From positions 5,447 to 69,446 of the forward strand of contig CALBHW010000038.1 in NCBI GenBank assembly GCA_937893125.1: a stretch of 64,000 bases of DNA, written 5' to 3'. The translations under genes and the position numbers were made by a program. The notes under the pieces are model-generated. The model worked only from the letters and a program-made list of their open reading frames with translations, was not told the DNA's origin and made no database searches. How positions within the stretch are numbered: position 1 is the stretch's first letter; each line of letters opens with the position of its first letter. Positions 37,980 to 47,156 of the stretch are shown in pieces. Source of the stretch: an uncultured Clostridia bacterium (GTDB lineage: Bacteria; Bacillota; Clostridia; Christensenellales; UBA1242).

Positions 37980-38208
37980 TCTATATCAAATTATTTATTT
38001 TGCATTGTTTGTGTATATATTTGTATTTTTTTACTCTTTTGTTACCTATATATTTTATTTATATTTTTTATTTCACTTACCACATATATTGATTTGTTTT
38101 TTGTATCTTTTTTACTTTTTTTCCACTTTTCATAAAAATTTGTTTTTTCTTTTAACCAACGACTTGTCGAATTTGTTTGGGTTAAAGTTGAATGGTTCTT
38201 CAAATGAT

Positions 38209-38237
38209 TTGACAAGGGACGGTGGTTGTGATAAAAT
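38209..38237 (+). promoter_or_regulatory. Promoter of the 400-residue membrane protein gene
   Basis: A perfect TTGACA (38209-38214) and TAAAAT (38232-38237) are 17 bases apart. Confidence 0.7.
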
Positions 38238-38298
38238 AAACGCACAGCGTTTAACTTTTGGATTTTAGCATATAAATGTTACAAAAAGGAATATAGAT

Positions 38299-39501
38299 AT
38301 GAAAAGAAAAGTCGACGAAGTAAAGGACTTTAAAAAAGAAGTAAACCCCGTAGTGGTTACTCAAAAAGACCAATCTTTATTAGAAGATGAAGAAAAACCT
38401 GCAAAGAAAAGTGCTTCAAAAAAGAAAGATGATTTAATAAAGAAAGATGAAACTTTAAAGGTGGATGACTCTTTGAATGTGGAGCAAAATATTTCAAGTA
38501 ATCTTACAGATGATGGCGTAGCGGACGATAAGTTTGCGGGTGACTCTAAAATAGATGAAAGCACAACTAAAAAGAAGTCAAAAAAAGATAAAAAGGGCGA
38601 AAAAAAGAAAAAATCGCACAAAATGAAGAAATCCACGCGTTTTACTCTTCTTATCGTCATTTTGGTTGGAATGTTTTGCGGGGTTGCGGTCGGGCTATAT
38701 TTTGGTCCAAAGAGCGTTGACCCAAATAGATACAATTTTGAAGTGTCTGCCTTGCTTGATGATGTGGACGAAATAAGAAACGAAGCATCGGGTAAGACTC
38801 CAGTCGAACTTGGCGCGACAAAAAGTTGTGTTTTGGCGTTTGATACGACCTTTAATGAAGGGCGAGTTAAGGTTGTTGGACGCGGAAGTGTTCTTGCAAT
38901 GGGTGTTACGCAGTCAATCAGCGCACTAACCATTAGAATGAACGACAAACTTTATTACGAAAATGTCAGTGTCAGCAACTTTGTTAAGGCGCTTAATAGA
39001 TATTATGTCGAAGGGGAAAACATCTCTCATTACGGCGGAAGTTTGTCGGGGAACATTGTGACTTGGAACACGACGCCAGACAACACGGGCGCGGACGATA
39101 TTAAAACAATGACCCAACACAAAGCGAAATTTGGTAGCACGATGAACGAATATATGACCTACATAGTCTCTTCAAAAACAGTCAATACTGCAAGCGCTGT
39201 CACAGTAAATGACGACGGAAATTATGTTTTTACGCTTACTCTTGACAAATCAAAATCGGTCGTCAATTATGTCAAGACGATGAAAGCGACGGGCGGGCTC
39301 AGCAGTTATCCAGACTTTACAAGTGACCCAAGAGTTGATATAATAATAGATGCGAATTATAGAATTCTCCGTTTTGAGAGCCACGAAGAGTACACGGTCT
39401 CAATGGGAATCAGCGCAAAATCCGTCGGAACGCTTGTAAATACATTTTATTATGACGAAGATTTCGCTATGCCAAAGATAACTGACAAATCGGTCGTGTA
39501 A
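38299..39501 (+). CDS. Single-pass membrane protein with extracellular LolA/LppX-like domain
   Basis: The first 110 residues are cytoplasmic and extremely charged, with long lysine runs (KKKSKKDKKGEKKKK). One membrane helix follows (about 113-135) and then an exported domain of about 260 residues. That domain alternates strands such as ALTIRMNDKLYYENVSV and ends in FESHEEYTVSMG...VNTFYYDE. This pattern, a ligand-type half-barrel with a DKLYY strand, resembles the repeated units of the 1862-residue protein downstream. Function is unknown. The start follows AAAAAGGA. Confidence 0.6.
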   Translation: MKRKVDEVKDFKKEVNPVVVTQKDQSLLEDEEKPAKKSASKKKDDLIKKDETLKVDDSLNVEQNISSNLTDDGVADDKFAGDSKIDESTTKKKSKKDKKGEKKKKSHKMKKSTRFTLLIVILVGMFCGVAVGLYFGPKSVDPNRYNFEVSALLDDVDEIRNEASGKTPVELGATKSCVLAFDTTFNEGRVKVVGRGSVLAMGVTQSISALTIRMNDKLYYENVSVSNFVKALNRYYVEGENISHYGGSLSGNIVTWNTTPDNTGADDIKTMTQHKAKFGSTMNEYMTYIVSSKTVNTASAVTVNDDGNYVFTLTLDKSKSVVNYVKTMKATGGLSSYPDFTSDPRVDIIIDANYRILRFESHEEYTVSMGISAKSVGTLVNTFYYDEDFAMPKITDKSVV

Positions 39502-39702
39502 GTTTTTTAAATTTAGCCCCTCACAAATGGTTTTTAAAAATTAAACTTATTAAAAAAGCAATTTGATTTTACTAAATAAAGACCATATATAACAGAAAAT
39601 ACATTACAAAAAAGAGTAAAAAAAATCGGCAACAACATAATTAAACAAACTTTGCTAAAAAAGGACTTAAAAGTTGAATTAACTTTCTAAAAAGGAGCGC
39701 AA

Positions 39703-42700
39703 ATGAAAAAGTTTTTTCTATATGTTTTAACATTCATAGTGGTCGCAGTGGCGACGGCGTTTGGGACTGTTACGACTAGCAGTTTACTTATAATGCGCTC
39801 AAATGGCGGAAACGATACCAGCATTTCGACCCCAGACGCGGGCACTCACGAGGAGACCGATTGCGAAAAGTTACTAAACGGGCTTTTGTCAATGGGTGGG
39901 GCAAATATAAATGTTGAGTTTAGTTTAGAAAACGCAAAAGAAGAAGAGATTAGTGAAGAAAATAAAGAAACTGCGGACGAAGAAGATACTGAAGCGGAGA
40001 TAATTTCAAACACCCTTTCAAACGAAGAAAATGACAAAATTAGCGTAACTTTTTCGGGAAAACTTAGTTTAAAAAGCATTGATAATATTTCAGTCGCGGG
40101 GACATTAAATGTAAAAATGTCGGGCAAGGACATTACGATTGACATCGCATATTTAGGCGGAATGATTTATGTTAAAAACGAGTCAATGAGCATTAAAATC
40201 GCGACCGACAGTCTTATGAAAATTACCGAACTTTTGCCTATTTTTGGTGTCGAAATTGACCTTGGTGGCGGAATGGAAAACCTTAATCTTGACGCGTTAC
40301 TTTCTATGTTTCAAGATTTAAAGGCGGAAGAGCTTGAGTCGGGCGACCTACTTTTTCCTATTAAAATAGCAGACGATATTGCGCTAAGCCTTATAACAGA
40401 CGCCGATTACATATTAAAAAGCGTGAGCGCAAACAATCTTAAAATTGAAAATAAAGTTGCAAATGTCTTAGTTACAGCCAAAAAAGATGAAGAACTTGAA
40501 ATTGAAAACCCAGAAACGACGACAACCTATGTCGACGTGACAAGAACTTTAGGACTTATTGATAATGTAAAAGAAATTTTGACTGAAAAGAAAATCCGAC
40601 TTGACATTGCGTGTGACCTTACGGGAAAACTTAGCGGAAAAGTTGCGGGGACTGTCAATCTTGATTTTTCAAATGGGCTTGTTTTGTATGTGGACGCGGA
40701 TGTCACAACCTTTGGAAAAACTTATCCAATATCAGTTTTTTACGCACAAAATGACGCCTATGTTACATTTAACGGCAAGAAAATTGCCTTTACAAAAGAC
40801 AAAATAGACGAACTTGTTGCCTTTGTGAAAGATTTAACAAATGGAAATGACGAAAGCAGTGTTATTTCACAAATGTTTACTAAAATCGACCTTTCGAAAT
40901 ATGAAAATATTGATTTTTCAAAGATAAATATCAACAATTTTCTTAAATTCGCGGACGGCGAAAATGGCGAAATAATCATCACAATTTTGGGAAAAGACCT
41001 TGGAATTGACGACATTACACTCGCTGTTTTGCTTGATGAGACGGGCGGGCTAAAAAGTGTGACGCTTGACGAAATTAAGATTTTTGACAACTCGCTAAAT
41101 ATAAAAATTGATTATAGTAACGCCTATTATTTCCCAGAAATCAATAAGAATGAATATGTTGTTTTGGAAGATTTGCCAGCATTCTTAAACGCAAGTATTT
41201 CGACAATTTCCGACATTTTAGGACAAAAATATGTGTCGGGCGAAATCGCTCTCAATGTCAAATCGTCCGATCTTGACTTGTCTATCAATGGACTTGCGAC
41301 AGTTGATTTTAGTGACGGATTTAAGGTTTATTTAAAAGCGGAAACATTTTTTAAAAATAAACTTTTCACGATAAATGCTAGCCTAATTGGCGACGAAATT
41401 TTTGTTTTAATAGAAAACTTGAAATTCCGTGCAAAAATAGGCGATATTGTGGATATTTTATCAGCAGTCAAGCCATTTATTGGAGATTATGATACATATC
41501 TAACGATTAGTAATTTGGAAAGAACTTTAAGGAATTTTAACGTCCAAAAAGACATAAAGCAAGTTTTGAATGATTTGCCACAAGTCATTTTGGCGGGACT
41601 TTATTGCAAAACAGGTGAAGTCGGACTTACCATAAATGGCGCACTTTTAAAAATAGCAAATGATGTCGATGTTAAGATAAGTTACGACGAAAAATTGTCA
41701 AAAATTATTGTTCCTGAAATTGATTTTAACGGGCTTAAACTTGACGCGACCTTAACTTTGACGGACGAAAAATTTACTTTTGACACAACAAGTAACGACT
41801 TTGTTTCTTTAAAGGGCGCGGATAAACTTGCGCGAGCGGTCATTTTAACTGTAAAAAACTTTAAAGAAAATTTGTATTTGGCGCTAGGCGTTAACGGGTC
41901 TTTTAAAATGGAAGGGGTTGACCTCTCCTTTGACGGCGAGGTTTCCTACAACAACAAAAAAATCGAAGCAAAATTGTCGGGCGTTTTAAATGAAAAACTA
42001 CCTTTCGAAGCCTACTATTTAAACGATGAAATTTACGCAAATGTCCAAGGCTTAAAAGTAAAAGTTACGACGGCACTATTAAAAGAACTTATTTCAAAAT
42101 ACGCGGGAAATGTCGATGTTAAATCGACCTTAAAAGACCTTCTTCCAAACTACAATTTTGAGCAAATTCTCGCGGGTGACTTGTCGACTTTGACCTTTAA
42201 TATTTTGAAAAATATCGCGATTTCAGACAATAATTTGACAATTGTACTAAGCGGAGAAGAAATTTCAAGCGCAAGTGATGTCTCTTTGTCGGTTGATTTT
42301 GGGGAGAGAATTTCTGGAATTAGCGTTAGTGGCGTCAACATAAAGGGTTACGAAATTGACCTAAACGCAAGCGTTTTAAAGAAAGTTGTAATGCCAGAAA
42401 TGACGGACGATTATCTTGATTTGTCAAGCGTTCCAACTCTCATTGAAGCGGTCAAAAAGACGGTCAATGAAATCGAGGAAAATAAAAACATTGCCTTTGA
42501 TTTAAAGACCGACCTTGTTTATACGACGATTACCTATGACTCGCTAAACAAGCCAACAAAAACAACGGAAACAATTGTAACATTATCAAAAGGAAGTAGA
42601 GCAAGATTTGATTGGACTGACGCTATTTTAGAGATTGACGGTGTAAAACAATTTGACGCGAAGAAACTTAAAGCATATGTCAATTTTGAAGCGGTCACTG

Positions 42701-45291
42701 TAACTAATAAATACGCGGGCGGTGGCGTTTCAAGGGGAACGAGCGCTACAAGTTCCGTCACAAATAACCACTCTATTGAAATTACATATTTAGACAATGT
42801 TGTTTACATAAGATACAACAAAATGTTCGTCAAAATTGGTGGCGACAACATAAAACAAATTGTTGGCACGATTATGGAACTTTTGGGTTTTGAAAGCGAC
42901 GAAAATGTTGATATTGATATTTCAAAACTTCTTAATTCTTCGCTTGATTTGTCACAATTTAGCCTTGATATGCTAAAAGAACTTGAACTAAGCAATTCGC
43001 ACTTTGGTGCAACTGCTGATTTGTCAAAACTAAACATAAAAGATTGTGATTTAGGCAACATTAAAATCGGCGTAGATTATAGCGAAAACGGACTTAGCAA
43101 TTTGGTTCTTCAAAACTTTAAACTAAAAGACATTGATGTTTCAAAAGTTGATATTTCACTCGATGATTTCGAAGAAATTTCGGGCGCTCCACAAGGTGAC
43201 TATATCGACTTGTCAAGCGTTGACGCACTTCTAAATGCAGTCAAAAATATGAAAGATTTTAAAGATTTTGAAGTTAACGGAAGCGTCAAATTAAAGATAA
43301 ATCTCTTTAAACTTAACTGGGATGTTCCAGTTAATGTTAAAGTTAAACTTCTAGGGAATGGCGAGTTTGAAGCCAGTGCAAAAATCGGTGCAATTCCAGT
43401 TGTTGCGGGCGTAAATGACGATGTTCCATACAAGTTTGGAAACACTGTCAGCGGTGCGTCACCTGGCAAAAATAGGATTTTGGACATTTACATCAAAAAC
43501 GATATGGCTTATATTTATAGGTCGGAAAAAGTGCCTGTTTTCTTGTCAAGTGACAAGACTTACGAAAAGAAAATGAAGGTTCACCTAGACACCTTGCTTG
43601 ACGACCCATTGTACTATTTGTTGCAATATGGCTTTGGCTTTAATGACACCATTATGGACGCGATTTACGAGTCGCTAAATAAAGAAAAAGACCCAATAGA
43701 TTATAGTAATGTCTTGAAAGGTTTTTCAAGTAGTAGCAACTACTATGCATTGACCTTAAACCTAAAAGAACTCGCTCAAAACGACAAACTTGACACAATG
43801 ACCTTGGGGCTTAGAGTGTCGACTTTCAACGGGTTTGATATTGTAAGTGGGGTGACGGTCGACCTATTTATGCCAGTTGCAAACAATGTTGAAATTACTC
43901 TACAATCGGATAATTTGAACCTAATAAACATAGGTCAAGAAACGGATATGTCAAGTTTACGCAACTTTATTTCGAACAACGAGTCGCTAAAAGAAGGGGC
44001 AAGTTGGGACGCATATAACGGCGACTGGAAGTTGTCAGCGCAAAGACAATTCACTCTCTATTTTGAAACAAATTGCGACCAAAAAATAAGCGAAATCACG
44101 GGTGTTGCGGGGACGGAAATCACTCTTCCAACTTTGAGCAACTTCTACAAAGATAGCGAAACAGAGCGCACATATTACTCGTTTGCGGGCTGGTTTACAA
44201 GCGAATCTTGCGACGCGGATACAGCGTACACGGAAAGCATTATGCCACGAAAAGACACCGTTTTGTATGCAAAGTGGAATATTGTAACGAGAAAATATGT
44301 CACACTTTCCTTTGTGTCAAAGTATGGGGAAGAAAAGGCAAGCATTAAGACTCTTGAAGGTGAAGAAATCACTCTTCCAACTTACGAAGAAGATGTCTAC
44401 GGAGAAGTCGGCTTTAACTCGTTCACAAGACGCTTCGAAGGTTGGTTTGTTGACGAAGAATTTACGACTAAATTTGAGACAACAACAATGCCTAGCGAAA
44501 ACGCAACTTTGTACGCTTATTGGAAAGTTATTGACTGCACAAGAAGATATGCTTTGCAAGTTTACGATAACGGGGAAGTGATTTTGTCGTTGCGTGTTGC
44601 AGAAGGCGTTGCGCCACTTCTGACGGGCGAAAAATTTAATGACACGACGCTCTATTATCTCGACGAAAATTGGACGGAAAGAGTGGACATTGCGACTTTT
44701 AAAATGCCAAGCGCGGACGAAAATCTCTATATTAGAAACAAGTATACGGCGACAATTTTGTCGAGTTATGGCACAACAATAAATAAAACTATTGAACTTT
44801 ATCAAGGCGACCCAATTACGCTTGAAGGGCAATCAAATTACGAATTTGACACTTACGCAAACGGTCAAAAGAGCAAGAGATATTATTACACTTTTAATGG
44901 CTACAAAAACGAAACATCGGGCGTTATGGTGGACGGCTTGACATTTGTTATGCCAAATTGCGACGCACAAATTGTTGCACAATGGACGGAAGTTGTTAAA
45001 AACTATTACACCTTGACTTTCAGTAAGGAAAATAGCGCGAGCAACCCAGCGTACAACAAATTTATTTCTTTCCCAATTGAAAGTTTGATTGTTCTTGAAG
45101 GGGAAACTGTAAATCTTAGCCAATATGTCCCAGTTTGGGAGTATACTACTGGAAGTGGGTGGTTTAAAGTAACTTGGCATTATAAGTTTAACGGCTGGTC
45201 AACTGCAAAAGACGGCTCCACAATTAGCCAAATCACAGTCACAGGCAACACGACTATTTATGCTAGATGGACTTACGCTGGGAAAAAGTAA
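39703..45291 (+). CDS. Giant surface protein: tandem LppX-like repeats plus C-terminal InlB B-repeats
   Basis: This 1862-residue protein has an N-terminal signal or anchor helix (about 5-30) and an acidic linker. About six long repeats follow (roughly 100 to 1300). Each runs through a strand such as VDFSNGLVLYVDAD, an NDAYVTFNGKKIAFTKDKIDELVAFV-type hairpin and helix, and often a DLSSVPTLIEAVK helix. From about 1448 to the end come five Listeria-Bacteroides (InlB B) repeats of the form FxGWxxxxxx...A.W. There is no LPXTG or C-terminal helix, so the N-terminal helix must anchor it. Exact repeat boundaries are by eye. AAAAGGAG precedes the start. It probably works at the cell surface with the 38299 product. 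Confidence 0.75.
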   Translation: MKKFFLYVLTFIVVAVATAFGTVTTSSLLIMRSNGGNDTSISTPDAGTHEETDCEKLLNGLLSMGGANINVEFSLENAKEEEISEENKETADEEDTEAEIISNTLSNEENDKISVTFSGKLSLKSIDNISVAGTLNVKMSGKDITIDIAYLGGMIYVKNESMSIKIATDSLMKITELLPIFGVEIDLGGGMENLNLDALLSMFQDLKAEELESGDLLFPIKIADDIALSLITDADYILKSVSANNLKIENKVANVLVTAKKDEELEIENPETTTTYVDVTRTLGLIDNVKEILTEKKIRLDIACDLTGKLSGKVAGTVNLDFSNGLVLYVDADVTTFGKTYPISVFYAQNDAYVTFNGKKIAFTKDKIDELVAFVKDLTNGNDESSVISQMFTKIDLSKYENIDFSKININNFLKFADGENGEIIITILGKDLGIDDITLAVLLDETGGLKSVTLDEIKIFDNSLNIKIDYSNAYYFPEINKNEYVVLEDLPAFLNASISTISDILGQKYVSGEIALNVKSSDLDLSINGLATVDFSDGFKVYLKAETFFKNKLFTINASLIGDEIFVLIENLKFRAKIGDIVDILSAVKPFIGDYDTYLTISNLERTLRNFNVQKDIKQVLNDLPQVILAGLYCKTGEVGLTINGALLKIANDVDVKISYDEKLSKIIVPEIDFNGLKLDATLTLTDEKFTFDTTSNDFVSLKGADKLARAVILTVKNFKENLYLALGVNGSFKMEGVDLSFDGEVSYNNKKIEAKLSGVLNEKLPFEAYYLNDEIYANVQGLKVKVTTALLKELISKYAGNVDVKSTLKDLLPNYNFEQILAGDLSTLTFNILKNIAISDNNLTIVLSGEEISSASDVSLSVDFGERISGISVSGVNIKGYEIDLNASVLKKVVMPEMTDDYLDLSSVPTLIEAVKKTVNEIEENKNIAFDLKTDLVYTTITYDSLNKPTKTTETIVTLSKGSRARFDWTDAILEIDGVKQFDAKKLKAYVNFEAVTVTNKYAGGGVSRGTSATSSVTNNHSIEITYLDNVVYIRYNKMFVKIGGDNIKQIVGTIMELLGFESDENVDIDISKLLNSSLDLSQFSLDMLKELELSNSHFGATADLSKLNIKDCDLGNIKIGVDYSENGLSNLVLQNFKLKDIDVSKVDISLDDFEEISGAPQGDYIDLSSVDALLNAVKNMKDFKDFEVNGSVKLKINLFKLNWDVPVNVKVKLLGNGEFEASAKIGAIPVVAGVNDDVPYKFGNTVSGASPGKNRILDIYIKNDMAYIYRSEKVPVFLSSDKTYEKKMKVHLDTLLDDPLYYLLQYGFGFNDTIMDAIYESLNKEKDPIDYSNVLKGFSSSSNYYALTLNLKELAQNDKLDTMTLGLRVSTFNGFDIVSGVTVDLFMPVANNVEITLQSDNLNLINIGQETDMSSLRNFISNNESLKEGASWDAYNGDWKLSAQRQFTLYFETNCDQKISEITGVAGTEITLPTLSNFYKDSETERTYYSFAGWFTSESCDADTAYTESIMPRKDTVLYAKWNIVTRKYVTLSFVSKYGEEKASIKTLEGEEITLPTYEEDVYGEVGFNSFTRRFEGWFVDEEFTTKFETTTMPSENATLYAYWKVIDCTRRYALQVYDNGEVILSLRVAEGVAPLLTGEKFNDTTLYYLDENWTERVDIATFKMPSADENLYIRNKYTATILSSYGTTINKTIELYQGDPITLEGQSNYEFDTYANGQKSKRYYYTFNGYKNETSGVMVDGLTFVMPNCDAQIVAQWTEVVKNYYTLTFSKENSASNPAYNKFISFPIESLIVLEGETVNLSQYVPVWEYTTGSGWFKVTWHYKFNGWSTAKDGSTISQITVTGNTTIYARWTYAGKK

Positions 45292-45420
45292 TTATTTGAC
45301 CAAATAAAAATGTTTTTAATGTGGCTATAGTAATTTCAAGATAACTACTATAAAAAGCTTATTTATAATAGTATAACATTATTGACTATTTGACTTCATT
45401 TTGCAATTAAAATTAAATAA

Positions 45421-45446
45421 AGGGCTAGAATTTCTAGTCCTTTTTT
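45421..45446 (+). terminator. Rho-independent terminator
   Basis: AGGGCTAGAA and TTCTAGTCCT form a hairpin followed by T residues after the giant surface-protein gene. The rest of 45292-45646 shows nothing recognisable. Confidence 0.7.
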
Positions 45447-45646
45447 ATGTATAAAAACAAAATAAATTTTAAAATCTTAATAAATTAAGAATTAAAAGTA
45501 CTTTAAAAAGAAAAAAAATATTTAAATATCATTAAAAAATGAAGCCAGTTAAGGCGTTGTGTTTGGCGTTGTTTGAAATGCTTTTAAAGGCGTTTAAAAA
45601 CATTTTTTATAGGTCTTTTCATATAAAAAGTGAAAGGAGAAAAATT

Positions 45647-46219
45647 ATGGGAAATGTTTATAAATTGTCCAACAACACAAAAGATTATCTTGATATATAT
45701 CTTAACATTTTAGGAAGAATGGAAGAAAATATGAGCGAGGCGGAAGTTACAAATAGTATTTCAACAACCTTTATTTCTCAAATGATTCCGCACCACGAAG
45801 GCGCAATTGAAATGAGTAAAAATATTTTGCGTTTTACGACAAATTCTGACATTGAAACGCTTGCAAACGAGATTATAAATGAGCAAACTGCGGGGATTGA
45901 AAAAATGAGAGAAATGGTTGATAATTGCTCTCAAACGACAAATTCCGACCGAGACTTAAAGTTATATTTAACGGGTTTCCAAAAAGTTTTTGAAAATATG
46001 ATAAAACAAATGAAAAATGCACGAACAAGCAACAATCTCGATGTAAATTTCTTGTCTGAGATGATTCCGCACCATATGGGAGCGGTGAATATGTGCAAAA
46101 ATTTGCTATTATTTGACATTTGCTTGCCACTTAGAGAACTCGCGGAAAAAATGGTTTACGAACAAATGGAACAACTAAAAACTATGCAAAAATTGCTTTT
46201 TTCGCTTGAAAATAAGTAA
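45647..46219 (+). CDS. DUF305 ferritin-like protein
   Basis: The 190-residue helical protein contains two copies of the DUF305 signature: FISQMIPHHEGAIEMSKNIL (about residues 41-60) and FLSEMIPHHMGAVNMCKNLL (about 140-159), each with the paired histidines of a ferritin-like four-helix bundle. DUF305 proteins are often exported and linked to copper, but this one has no signal peptide. The start at 45647 follows GAAAGGAG; an in-frame ATG at 45539 adds 36 residues with no family character. It is monocistronic. Confidence 0.8.
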   Translation: MGNVYKLSNNTKDYLDIYLNILGRMEENMSEAEVTNSISTTFISQMIPHHEGAIEMSKNILRFTTNSDIETLANEIINEQTAGIEKMREMVDNCSQTTNSDRDLKLYLTGFQKVFENMIKQMKNARTSNNLDVNFLSEMIPHHMGAVNMCKNLLLFDICLPLRELAEKMVYEQMEQLKTMQKLLFSLENK

Positions 46220-46375
46220 TACTTTGAATGCTTTTTGTCATTGTACAATAATATTTTTTTCTAAAATTACTTTTCTTAGATGTCTTTAAATTTTTTATAC
46301 ATTTTTTCGTTCTTTAAGCATAAAAAATTTTTTCATACCACTTTTAATTATTTGATTTTAAAAGATATTTTATGA

Positions 46376-46381
46376 TAGAAT
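46376..46381 (+). promoter_or_regulatory. Probable -10 of the 46434-51606 operon
   Basis: TAGAAT with a TTGATT at 46352-46357 (18-base spacing) lies 53 bases before the first gene of the tightly packed run. Confidence 0.45.
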
Positions 46382-46433
46382 ATATGTAGTATAGAGTTTT
46401 CTAGGAAAATTTGTTTTCCAAAAAGGAGAGAGT

Positions 46434-47156
46434 ATGGAAAAAGAAAAGGTGGAAAAAATTAGAAAAAGCCTACTTGGCATTTCTCTATCGTCACTTGTTA
46501 TTGTGTGCTTGATGTGCGTGTTGGCGGTTTTTAGAGTGCCAATATTTAGTGGAATTCCGCTAAGAATATTGCTTTGCCTAAGTGCAATTTGCGTCGCGAG
46601 CGGGCTTACACTCAGTGAAATGATTGTTATTCACAAGAACAAAATTTTAGGTTTCATAGGGCTTGGACTTCTTGGACTTTCGACAATTTTAGCCATCATT
46701 TGCTTTTGTTCAAATTTGCTTGTTACCTACACGGTTTACAATAGAATCACTGGCATTGTCGCGATTTTAAGTGTCGCTTACACGGGCGCGCTTGTCGTTT
46801 ATAGTAGGCTCGGGCGACATCTTCTTTGGTTACAAATTGTAACATATTTCGCGATAGGTTTATGGACTGGATTTATCGTCCTAATAATTGCGGGACGCCC
46901 AATTTTGGAAGCGCCTATGATGCTTCAAACATTTATTGTTGTTTGCATTGTGTGCCTTGGCTCGTTTGTCGCGTGCAACATTATTGGCGTGAGATTAAAA
47001 GGCGGGGACGAAGAACTTTCAAAAGTGGGCATTCAAATGGTGAAAATTGAAAAGACCGAACTTGATAACCTTAAAATGCAAATTTCTTCACTTCAAGACG
47101 AAAACGTTTTTTTAAAGAAAGAAATTGAAACACTAAAAAACAAAAATGGAGACTAA
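46434..47156 (+). CDS. Six-helix membrane protein with C-terminal coiled coil
   Basis: This 240-residue protein has six membrane helices (between about residues 12 and 190) and then a cytoplasmic coiled coil (about 200-238, ELDNLKMQISSLQDENVFLKKEIETL). No family is recognised. The strong coil suggests dimerisation or contact with a partner. AAAAGGAGAG precedes the start. Its stop is immediately followed by the ATG of the transglutaminase-like gene, so the two are translationally coupled. Confidence 0.7.
   Translation: MEKEKVEKIRKSLLGISLSSLVIVCLMCVLAVFRVPIFSGIPLRILLCLSAICVASGLTLSEMIVIHKNKILGFIGLGLLGLSTILAIICFCSNLLVTYTVYNRITGIVAILSVAYTGALVVYSRLGRHLLWLQIVTYFAIGLWTGFIVLIIAGRPILEAPMMLQTFIVVCIVCLGSFVACNIIGVRLKGGDEELSKVGIQMVKIEKTELDNLKMQISSLQDENVFLKKEIETLKNKNGD

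Noticed and set aside
38005..38268. An 87-codon hydrophobic reading frame on the plus strand
   Set aside because: It arises from a T-rich stretch, lacks a ribosome binding site, and the promoter of the next gene lies inside it.
27123..45291. LPXTG sortase anchoring of the giant surface proteins
   Set aside because: No LPXTG-like motif is visible; the C-termini either lack a membrane helix or have a helix and basic tail without the motif.
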